Source: Actinomyces haliotis | Lineage (GTDB): Bacteria > Actinomycetota > Actinomycetes > Actinomycetales > Actinomycetaceae | Assembly: GCF_015355765.1 (NCBI RefSeq) | Contig: NZ_JACWNA010000002.1 | Location: forward strand, 124,001-188,000 | DNA: 64,000 nucleotides | Direction: 5' to 3' | Part shown: positions 57,643-64,000 of the stretch, in pieces | Layout: the number at the start of each line of letters is the position of its first letter | Position numbering within the stretch: position 1 is the stretch's first letter | Notes under the pieces: generated by a model | What the model was told of the DNA's origin: nothing | Databases searched by the model: none | Seen by the model: only the letters and a program-made list of their open reading frames with translations | Position numbers and translations under genes: made by a program

Positions 57643-59361
57643 GTGCCGTACCCTGACGACTCCAGAACCGTTTCCCGCCCGGCTGCTCCCGCGTCACCCG
57701 GACCCCGCGAGACCGTCGCCCACCGGGGCACGGGGGCGGTGCTGCCTGACGCCGGGCGGCACGGCCCCTCCCGGCGCCACCTGCTGGAGGGGCTCCTCGG
57801 CGGGGCGGCCGTCCTCGGGGGCAGTGCCGTTCTCGCCTCCTGCACCGGCAGCTCCGGCGGCGGCTCCGGAGCCACGTCCAGCGCCTCGCCGACGACCAGC
57901 TCGGGAGCCACCGTGACCGAGCTCGAGCCCACCGCCTACGACGCCTCGGACCCGTACCGTCCCCTGTACCACTACAGCCCGGCGAGCGGGGACATGGCCG
58001 ACCCCAACGGGCTCCTCGCCGACGACGGCACCTTCCACCTCTTCCACCAGACCTGGGGGACATGGGTCCACGCCACGTCCAGCGACCTCATGGCCTGGAA
58101 GGACCGAGGCGTCGCCCTCGAGCACGACGACCTCGGGCAGGCCATGTCCGGTAGCGCCGTCGTCGACGCCGACAACGTCTCCGGGCTCGTCGAGGGCGGC
58201 GGCATCCTCGCCTTCTACACCTCCACGGAGGGCGGGCAGGCGCCCTCCGTCGCCTTCTCCGCGGACGGCGGCTCCACCTGGAGCCGCTACGACGGCAACC
58301 CCGTCATCGCCAATGACGGGCGCACCGACTTCCGGGACCCCAAGGTCTTCCGCCACGAGGACTCCGGAGCCTGGGTCATGGTCATCGCCGCCGGCGACCA
58401 CGTCGAGATCCACCGCTCCACGGACCTGCTGAGCTGGGAGCACGCCACCGACGTCGGTGCCGACACCGGCCTGCACTCGGCGGTCTGGGAATGCCCCGAC
58501 CTCTTCCCGCTCGAGGATCCCTCCGGCGCCACCCGATGGGTCCTCCACGTCTCCGTGGGCGCCTCCGACGAGACGGGCGGGTCGACCGCCCAGTACCTCC
58601 TGGGCGACTTCGACGGCACGACCTTCAGCCCCGTCGACACGACGGTGCGGATCACCGATGGCGGCCAGGACTTCTACGCGGCGCAGTCCTTCGAGAACCT
58701 CTCCGGCCGCCGGGTCTGGATGGCCTGGGCCGGCAACTGGAGCTACCCCTACGACCTGCCGACGGGAGACTGGCACGGCGAGATGAGCATCCCGCGAGAG
58801 CTCTCCCTCGTCACCGTCGGTGGCGAGACGGTCCTCGCCCAGACTCCCGTCGCCGAGGTCGAGGCCTACCACGGGGACGTCCTCGACGTCTCCGGCACCT
58901 CCGTCACGGACGACTCGACGGTCATCGGCGTCGGTCGCAGCCTCGACATGACCCTCGAGCTGGACGTCTCGAAGGCGACGAAGGCCTGGGTGAGCGTGGC
59001 CCGCGGCACCGTCGACGGCGCCCTTCAGGAGGTCCTCGTCGGCGTGGACCGCGCGGCCAAGCAGCTCTTCCTCAACCGGGAGGCGTCCGGCGTTACGACC
59101 GTCTCCGGCTCCAACAGCCCGGAGACGGACTTCGCCCTGGCCCGCTTCGTCGACTACGAGCCGGTGGACGACCGCGTCCGGCTGCGGATCCTGCTCGACC
59201 GCTCGAGCCTCGAGGTGTTCGTCGACGATGGCGCCCCCGCGGCGACCATGCTCGTCCTCAACGACGCCGGTGCCCAGGACGTCGCTGTGGGTGCTGACGG
59301 GACGGTCACCGTCACCTCGGGGAGGCTCACGACGATGCGGGAGTCGATGGGGCGGGACTGA
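57643..59361 (+). CDS. Secreted GH32 fructan hydrolase, Tat-type lipoprotein (levanase/exo-fructosidase)
   Basis: A 572-residue lipoprotein. The signal contains a twin arginine (Arg44-Arg45 in SRRHLLEGLLGG) and a lipobox LASC with Cys67, so it is likely exported by Tat and anchored to the membrane face. The GH32 five-blade propeller has the nucleophile Asp120 in MADPNG, the stabiliser Asp232 in FRDPK and the acid/base Glu283 in WECPDLF. A C-terminal beta-sandwich (LEVFVDDGAPAATMLV) completes the fold. It removes fructose from levan, inulin or sucrose; levan is likely because a levansucrase gene converges on it. GTG 57643 is set by TATCCT 6 nt before it. Confidence 0.92.
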   Translation: MPYPDDSRTVSRPAAPASPGPRETVAHRGTGAVLPDAGRHGPSRRHLLEGLLGGAAVLGGSAVLASCTGSSGGGSGATSSASPTTSSGATVTELEPTAYDASDPYRPLYHYSPASGDMADPNGLLADDGTFHLFHQTWGTWVHATSSDLMAWKDRGVALEHDDLGQAMSGSAVVDADNVSGLVEGGGILAFYTSTEGGQAPSVAFSADGGSTWSRYDGNPVIANDGRTDFRDPKVFRHEDSGAWVMVIAAGDHVEIHRSTDLLSWEHATDVGADTGLHSAVWECPDLFPLEDPSGATRWVLHVSVGASDETGGSTAQYLLGDFDGTTFSPVDTTVRITDGGQDFYAAQSFENLSGRRVWMAWAGNWSYPYDLPTGDWHGEMSIPRELSLVTVGGETVLAQTPVAEVEAYHGDVLDVSGTSVTDDSTVIGVGRSLDMTLELDVSKATKAWVSVARGTVDGALQEVLVGVDRAAKQLFLNREASGVTTVSGSNSPETDFALARFVDYEPVDDRVRLRILLDRSSLEVFVDDGAPAATMLVLNDAGAQDVAVGADGTVTVTSGRLTTMRESMGRD

Positions 59362-59387
59362 GCTCTCGACCGCTCGGGCCACGACGA

Positions 59388-59423
59388 GGGGCGCCCCGCA
59401 GGATCTCTCCTGCGGGGCGCCCC
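59388..59423. terminator. Perfect 16-bp hairpin shared by GH32 and GH68 genes
   Basis: Arms 59388-59403 and 59408-59423 are fully complementary around TCTC. The flanking genes are convergent. Confidence 0.85.
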
Positions 59424-59461
59424 GTCTCCTTCAGGACCGGCCGGTGGCCGGGCGCATCGGG

Positions 59462-61306
59462 TCAGCGCTTGTCGTAGCCGGGGTCGTACGACTTGTTGGC
59501 CGGGATGTCCCCGAAGCCGCCGAGTCCGTTCGTGCCGTAGCTGCGGTCGACGCTGGTCGTGTCGCCGTTGATGTCGAGCTTCACGGTCGGGGCGAGCGAG
59601 CCGCCGCGGACCGGGTTGCCGTCGTGGTTGCCGCCGATGGAGTCGATGAAGGACTCCACGAGGCCGCCGGGCTGGATGTAGTGCGAGTACGACTGGAACG
59701 CGTACGGGCTCTGGTTCCAGTCAGGGCTGTACGGCGAGCCGGCCGCGTAGTTGAGGTTGACCGGGTTGCCCAGCGCGATGCCGGTGCCCTCGTTGAGCGG
59801 CTGGTAGTCGGAGCGGATGCCGTCGCCGACGAAGCCGTAGACGCCCTCAGGGCCGGTGACGCCGGAGGCGTAGGTCGAGCGGTGTGAGATCGTGAAGAGG
59901 TAGGACTTGCCGTCCTTGAAGTAGATCTGCGGACGCTCGGTCTGGTCGTTGACGCAGTTGCCGGACAGGATCGGCGGGAGGAACTTCCACTTTGTCATCG
60001 CCTTGTTCTCGCTCACGGCGAGACCGACGTTGGCGAGCTGGTAGTAGGCGCCGGAGGCGTTGACGTCGTCGAGGGACTCGGCCTCGGGGTCGCCCTCCTG
60101 GTAGCCCAGGTCCTCGGACTTGCAGGTCGCCGACGTCGTGTTCTGGCCGTGGGCGGCCACGATCGACTTGTCCTCACCGGCGCGGGTGTACGCGGTGTTG
60201 CCCTCGAAGACCATGTAGGTGTTCTTGTCCGAGGTGTTCGTCTGGTCGACGAAGGTGAAGGGGTCGCGGAACGAGAGGTACTGGTTCTGGTAGCGCGACT
60301 GGTAGTACTTGCCGTCGGGCGTGAGCAGGTCGTGCTGGACGCGGAAGCCGGTCAGCCACACGCCGTTCGCGTCGGCGTGGATGCGGCCCTCGGACTGGAC
60401 GATGTGCGGGTCCTGCGGCTTGTAGTCGACGCCGTCGCTCATGACGTAGCCCGCGTCCGACGTGGGGCTGCGGTAGAAGGCGACCGCCGTGTAGAACATG
60501 CGGATCTTGTTCGAGTTCGGCATGAGGCGGGCCGAGCCGGACCACTCCGTCTGGTGGGAGTAGGACTGGTCCGCGAAGACCGAGCCGGAGGCGCCGTCAG
60601 GGAAGACGTGGCCGCCGTAGATCCAGCCGCCGTTCGACGAGCTCGCGCCGCCGGCCGAGCTGGTCGTCGTGCCGGCCTTGCGGTAGAAGAAGCCCATGCG
60701 GGCGTGAGTGTGGCGGTCGTCGAAGGAGTAACCGGCGTTGCGGTCAGCGACGAGGGAGAAGATGATCTCCCAGCCGTTGTAGGAGATCTGGTTGGCGTGG
60801 TCGTCGGTGAGCGTCCAGGTGTCCCAGACCCACACCTTGTCCGCGTTCGTGGCCGGGAAGCCGTTGGAGATCTCCGGCATGGTGAGGTACTCCGGCAGCG
60901 AGGACTCGCCGGCCGCAGCGTCCGGGTTGGACAGGCGCTGGATCTGCATGGCGTCAGCACGGGTCCACTTGGCGGTGTAGTCAGCCGTCGTGGAGTAGGC
61001 CTGCTGCGAGTGCTTCGTGGCGTTCGGCCAGCCCTCGTGCTCGGGGACGAAGCCGTCGGCTGCGACTGGCTGCTCGGCGGCGTCGGCCTGGGCCGCGGCC
61101 TCGTCCGACGCCGTGGCGCTGGCGGAGGCCGAGGCGGTGGCCTCGGCGCTGGGGGAGGACGAGGCGGACGCCGTGGCGGACGCGCTCGCGGTGGGGGTGG
61201 GGCTGGCCTCGGCGGCCATGGCGGTGCCGCCGGTGAGGATCAGTGACAGTGAGAGGGCCGCGAAGGCGCTGGCTCGCCAGGACCTGCGGTGGACGACCTG
61301 GGACAC
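59462..61306 (-). CDS. Secreted levansucrase (GH68)
   Basis: A 614-residue GH68 fructosyltransferase that polymerises the fructose of sucrose into levan. The signal peptide is residues 1-31 (SAFAALSLSLILTGGTAMAAE), followed by a Ser/Ala/Thr linker to about 80. The catalytic triad is complete: nucleophile Asp162 in VWVWDTW, stabiliser Asp348 in SFRDPF and acid/base Glu457 in QTERPQ. There is no sorting signal, so the enzyme should be released. GTG 61306 follows AAAGGAG. The 398 bp upstream hold its promoter and an inverted repeat. Together with the GH32 gene it forms a levan make-and-use pair, as known in plaque Actinomyces. Confidence 0.95.
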   Translation of the reverse strand: MSQVVHRRSWRASAFAALSLSLILTGGTAMAAEASPTPTASASATASASSSPSAEATASASASATASDEAAAQADAAEQPVAADGFVPEHEGWPNATKHSQQAYSTTADYTAKWTRADAMQIQRLSNPDAAAGESSLPEYLTMPEISNGFPATNADKVWVWDTWTLTDDHANQISYNGWEIIFSLVADRNAGYSFDDRHTHARMGFFYRKAGTTTSSAGGASSSNGGWIYGGHVFPDGASGSVFADQSYSHQTEWSGSARLMPNSNKIRMFYTAVAFYRSPTSDAGYVMSDGVDYKPQDPHIVQSEGRIHADANGVWLTGFRVQHDLLTPDGKYYQSRYQNQYLSFRDPFTFVDQTNTSDKNTYMVFEGNTAYTRAGEDKSIVAAHGQNTTSATCKSEDLGYQEGDPEAESLDDVNASGAYYQLANVGLAVSENKAMTKWKFLPPILSGNCVNDQTERPQIYFKDGKSYLFTISHRSTYASGVTGPEGVYGFVGDGIRSDYQPLNEGTGIALGNPVNLNYAAGSPYSPDWNQSPYAFQSYSHYIQPGGLVESFIDSIGGNHDGNPVRGGSLAPTVKLDINGDTTSVDRSYGTNGLGGFGDIPANKSYDPGYDKR

Positions 61307-61491
61307 GGTCGGCTCCTTTGCTTGAGAGGGGATAGGGCACCCTCGTGCGCTGTCGTGCGGGCGACGAGGCGTCGGCACGCTTGCAGCGACTGCAGAGGCT
61401 GCGGTCACTGCGGGCTCTCCGTCGGAAACCGTAACCGCTTCGTGACCAACGTCGGCACCGGATCCGGAGCACCGCGGCCGTCGAGTCGCAT

Positions 61492-61516
61492 CGTGCGGTC
61501 CCGTGCGGACCGCACG
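61492..61516. promoter_or_regulatory. 10-bp inverted repeat in the divergent GH68/surface-protein region
   Basis: CGTGCGGTCC and GGACCGCACG are perfectly complementary around CGTGC. It lies between the divergent levansucrase and surface protein genes. An operator is possible; so is an RNA hairpin. The rest of 61307-61703 shows no gene. Confidence 0.45.
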
Positions 61517-61551
61517 AACGCGGTTGCCAGGATGAACTTGATCCTCGTCAC

Positions 61552-61580
61552 TTGTGGTCGTGTCACGGAGAGGTCATAGT
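61552..61580 (+). promoter_or_regulatory. Promoter candidate of the choice-of-anchor surface protein
   Basis: TTGTGG at 61552-61557 and CATAGT at 61575-61580 have a 17-bp spacer. The transcript would have a leader of about 115 nt. Confidence 0.45.
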
Positions 61581-61703
61581 GAGCACGTTCTTCGTGAGCT
61601 GCCGGGCTCTCCACCCCACCGCGCAGATCCCATGGTCCCGTCCTTGTCCTCCACGCTACGGCGCGGAGGGTGAGTGGTGCCGTGATGACAATCGGAGACA
61701 ACC

Positions 61704-62858
61704 GTGAACAACTCCCTTCCCACCGCGCGCCGCGGCAGGGCGCTCCTGCCCGCCGTCGCCGCGATCGCGGCCTCGCTCGCGCTCGCGGCGCCCGCCGTGG
61801 CGTCGGACGGCCAGAGCGCCTCGACGCTGCGCGACGCGTCGACGACCAACGCGCAGAGCCTCGCCCAGGCTATCGCCGGGGACGCCACCGTCAGCAACGC
61901 CAAGGTCACCGGCGTCGACGTCCAGGTCGGTCGCGTCACCGGCCTGCCGAGCAAGTACTTCTCACAGGACTCCGTCGCCCTGTCCACCGGCTCCCTCATC
62001 GCCGCGGACCCCCAGGCCGACTCGGACACCGACTTCGAGTACTCCAGCGTCCTCGGCCCCAACCAGGCCCTCGACACCACCGGCGACCTCGGTGGCGACG
62101 GCGACGCGGCCCTGAGCACGCTCGTCGGCGACGACACCTACGACGCCACGACCCTCGAGTTCGACGTCGTCCCCACCGGCAAGGTCCTCAACCTCGCCTA
62201 CCAGTTCGGCTCCGAGGAGTACGCCGGCGACGGCGGCTCGGCCGCGGGCAACCCCAATAACGGCGCCTGGGAGTCCCAGGGCTACGGGGACGTCCTGTCC
62301 ATCACGGTGGACGGCACCGAGTGCGCGCTCGTCCCGGGCACCAAGGACCTCGTGTCGGCCGCGACCGTCAACGCGACGACGAACGCCCAGTACTACACCG
62401 CGAACGTCTCGGGGCACGACCTCGGCGACATCGACACGGAGATGAACGGGTTCACCTCCAGGCTCGAGTGCTCCCAGCCGGTGACGGTCGGCAAGACCGC
62501 GCACGTCCGCATCGCCCTCGCCGACGTCCTCGACGGCCAGCTCGACTCGACCGTCCTCCTCCCCGCCGGAGGACTCACCTTCTCCGACGAGGCCACTGCC
62601 TCCGAGACCGCCGTCCCCGGTGACACCAGCACCGCCGACGCCACGGCCGCCTCCGCCGGCTCCGCGGAGGGCACGTCGTCCGGCTCCGGCAGGGCCGGGT
62701 CCGCCACGAGCACCGAGAAGGGCAAGGCTGCCGCGTCGAGCAGCACCGGCCGCGGCTCCGGGCCGCTCGCCCACACCGGGACCGCGGCCCTCGCGATCCT
62801 CGGCGCCGCCATCGTGCTCGTCGGCGCGGGCGTCCTCACCCGCCGCCGCGCCCACTGA
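61704..62858 (+). CDS. Choice-of-anchor L domain surface protein with LAHTG sorting signal
   Basis: A 384-residue secreted protein. The signal peptide is residues 1-34 (LPAVAAIAASLALAAPAVASD). The choice-of-anchor L domain covers about 45-290, with LSTGSLIAAD, TLEFDVVPTGKVLNLAYQFGSEEY (the diagnostic F-x-F-GSEEY part) and YGDVLSITVDGTECA. A Ser/Thr/Gly/Ala linker follows, then LAHTG at 355-359, a helix (AALAILGAAIVLVGAGVL) and an Arg tail. It is predicted to be attached by a class E sortase. Domain function is adhesion-like in other bacteria but unproved. GTG 61704 has GGAGAC before it. Confidence 0.88.
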   Translation: MNNSLPTARRGRALLPAVAAIAASLALAAPAVASDGQSASTLRDASTTNAQSLAQAIAGDATVSNAKVTGVDVQVGRVTGLPSKYFSQDSVALSTGSLIAADPQADSDTDFEYSSVLGPNQALDTTGDLGGDGDAALSTLVGDDTYDATTLEFDVVPTGKVLNLAYQFGSEEYAGDGGSAAGNPNNGAWESQGYGDVLSITVDGTECALVPGTKDLVSAATVNATTNAQYYTANVSGHDLGDIDTEMNGFTSRLECSQPVTVGKTAHVRIALADVLDGQLDSTVLLPAGGLTFSDEATASETAVPGDTSTADATAASAGSAEGTSSGSGRAGSATSTEKGKAAASSSTGRGSGPLAHTGTAALAILGAAIVLVGAGVLTRRRAH

Positions 62859-62938
62859 CGCGCCGCTCGTCCGCTGACAGGCGGACCGCTCGGCACGGTC
62901 CGGGGAGGTGCGACCCCCGGCCGAGCCGAGCACCGACG

Positions 62939-62965
62939 GGCCCCGCCACCACCGGTGGCGGGGCC
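62939..62965 (+). terminator. Perfect 12-bp hairpin after the surface protein gene
   Basis: Arms 62939-62950 and 62954-62965 are fully complementary with a 3-nt loop, 81 bp after the stop. Confidence 0.7.
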
Positions 62966-63019
62966 TGTCCGCGTCCTCCTGGCCGGAGGCGGGAGGCGGG
63001 AGGCCTCCACCGGGGCACG

Positions 63020-63031
63020 TACCCTGACGCC
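63020..63031 (+). promoter_or_regulatory. Leaderless-type -10 element of xth
   Basis: TACCCT at 63020-63025 ends 6 nt before ATG 63032. Confidence 0.6.
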
Positions 63032-63940
63032 ATGCGCATCACCACCGTCAACGTCAACGGGATCCGTGCCGCCGCCCGCAAGGGCATGGGGGAGTGGCTC
63101 GCCGCCACGGCGCCCGAGGTCCTCCTCCTTGAGGAGGTCCGCGCCGACGAGGCGACCGCCTCCGCCCTCCTGCCCGGGTACGAGTCGGTCATCTGGCCCT
63201 GCCGGATCAAGGGTCGCGCCGGCGTCGGCGTCGCCGTCCGCGACGGCGCCGGGTACCGCCTGGGCGAGGTCCGACGCGGAGTCGCGCCCGAGGGCGTCGA
63301 GGAGCCCGACGTCGACTCGGGGCGCTGGCTCGAGGTCGACCTCGAGCCCACGGCGGACGCGGAGCAGGGCCACCCGGCCACGGCGCTCACGGTCATCGCC
63401 GCCTACCTCCACTCCGGGCAGGTCGGCACCCAGAAGCTCGCCCACCTCGAGCTCGTCGACGCCCGCATGAGCGAGCTCCTCGCCGCGCAGGCCGCCGGAG
63501 GTCGCGAGGTCGTCATGGCCGGGGACCTCAACGTGGTCCGTTCCGAGCTCGACATCAAGAACTGGCGCCCCAACCACAACAAGGTCTCCGGCGTCCTCGA
63601 CGTCGAGATCGCCCACCTCGAGGGCTGGTTCTCTCAAGGGTGGACCGACGTCGTCCGCTCCCTCGCCCCTGAGGCGCAGGGGCCGTACACCTGGTGGTCC
63701 CAGCGCGGCAAGGCCTTCGACAACGACGCCGGCTGGCGCATCGACTACCAGGTCGCCACCCCGGGGCTCGCAGCCGCCGCCAGCAGCGCCGTCGTCGGAA
63801 GGGCCACGAGCTACGACGGACGCTGGTCCGACCACGCGCCCCTCACCGTCGACTACGCCCTCTGTGACGCCGTCGACCGTCAGTGCACCGCTCGACCGGC
63901 TGATGTCCAAGAATCAGGCGGCCGAGCGGTGAGGCGGTGA
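63032..63940 (+). CDS. xth: Exodeoxyribonuclease III
   Basis: A 302-residue AP endonuclease/3'-5' exonuclease for base excision repair. The endonuclease/exonuclease/phosphatase fold is complete: TVNVNGIRAAARKG (Asn), LLLEEVRADE (metal Glu; the usual QEx is EEV here), VMAGDLNVV (Asp and Asn), GWRIDYQVATPGL (Asp) and WSDHAPLTVDY (Asp-His). Family proteins end near this last motif. Here 25 more residues (CDAVDRQCTARPADVQESGG and RAVRR) are encoded by the dispersed palindromic repeat that overlaps the 3' end. ATG 63032 follows TACCCT by 6 nt. Confidence 0.95.
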   Translation: MRITTVNVNGIRAAARKGMGEWLAATAPEVLLLEEVRADEATASALLPGYESVIWPCRIKGRAGVGVAVRDGAGYRLGEVRRGVAPEGVEEPDVDSGRWLEVDLEPTADAEQGHPATALTVIAAYLHSGQVGTQKLAHLELVDARMSELLAAQAAGGREVVMAGDLNVVRSELDIKNWRPNHNKVSGVLDVEIAHLEGWFSQGWTDVVRSLAPEAQGPYTWWSQRGKAFDNDAGWRIDYQVATPGLAAAASSAVVGRATSYDGRWSDHAPLTVDYALCDAVDRQCTARPADVQESGGRAVRR

Positions 63941-63953
63941 ACAGACGGTCGCG
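63872..63953. repeat. Dispersed palindromic repeat, copy 2, overlapping the end of xth
   Basis: Arms 63886-63904 and 63913-63931 pair with two mismatches around an 8-nt loop. Flanks begin GTCGACCGTC and end near ACGGTCG, as in the copy at 26887-26963. The xth stop codon (63938-63940) lies inside the element. Confidence 0.75.
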
Positions 63954-64000
63954 CCCCGGGACGACCTCAGACGAGGCGGCCGGCAGGGGCCGACGGCGTC

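Noticed and set aside
63941-64000. Possible 3' end of a minus-strand gene ending near 63966
   Set aside because: Only about 10 codons are in the window (TPSAPAGRLV then stop); not enough to support a gene.

Overview
The window is very GC-rich, and its coding sequences prefer C or G in the third codon position. It carries actinobacterial markers: an atpIBEFHAGDC operon followed by DUF2550 and nucS, class-E-type LAHTG surface proteins, GT87 mannosyltransferase-like and PspC proteins, and many genes whose start codon lies 6-7 nt after a TANNNT box (leaderless style). Together with fructan enzymes (levansucrase and a secreted GH32 lipoprotein), this fits a member of the Actinomycetaceae such as an oral Actinomyces. 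The genus is inferred from gene content, not shown.

Layout. 1-8.3 kb: RNase HI (cut by the window edge), an NAD(P)H quinone-reductase-like flavoprotein, a frameshifted TetR gene, the pta-ackA operon, a LacI regulator and divergent guaA. 8.5-14.7 kb: SDR and aldo/keto reductases, a decayed permuted-type GH3 beta-glucosidase, carboxymuconolactone-decarboxylase-like and DUF1905 proteins, a doubly broken VOC gene and ogt. 14.7-22.5 kb: an ABC-2 exporter with its divergent TetR and palindromic operator, a GT87 mannosyltransferase, an alpha/beta hydrolase, an unknown gene, and two decayed genes (a SirTM-type sirtuin and an MFS transporter). 22.5-33.7 kb: a very large ABC ATPase-permease fusion, a DJ-1 protein, an aldo/keto reductase, glutathione peroxidase, and a divergent pair made of a PspC membrane protein and a PspC-bearing histidine kinase with its LuxR-type regulator. 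33.7-48.7 kb: DUF456, tsaC, wecA and the complete F1Fo ATP synthase operon, then DUF2550, nucS, an AlkZ-like DNA glycosylase candidate, nagA and a HAD phosphatase. 48.7-55.2 kb: a DinB protein whose promoter is split by an intact IS481-family element, carbonic anhydrase, purU, an orphan membrane protein of atypical composition, and a ZTP riboswitch controlling glyA-folD. 55.2-64 kb: a G10 tract in a 440-bp non-coding stretch, two LAHTG surface proteins, acylphosphatase, the convergent GH32/GH68 fructan pair, and exonuclease III whose 3' end is built from a dispersed palindromic repeat.

How it fits together. The core set covers energy (atp, pta-ackA), purine and one-carbon metabolism (guaA, glyA, folD, purU, ZTP riboswitch) and DNA repair (rnhA, ogt, nucS, AlkZ-like, xth). 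The accessory set faces the cell surface: extracellular levan synthesis and breakdown, sortase-anchored proteins, envelope-stress PspC signalling and exporters. Five genes are visibly broken, so accessory gene decay is under way. Most convergent or operon ends are closed by long, near-perfect GC hairpins without a clear U-tract. No CRISPR array, rRNA or tRNA was recognised.
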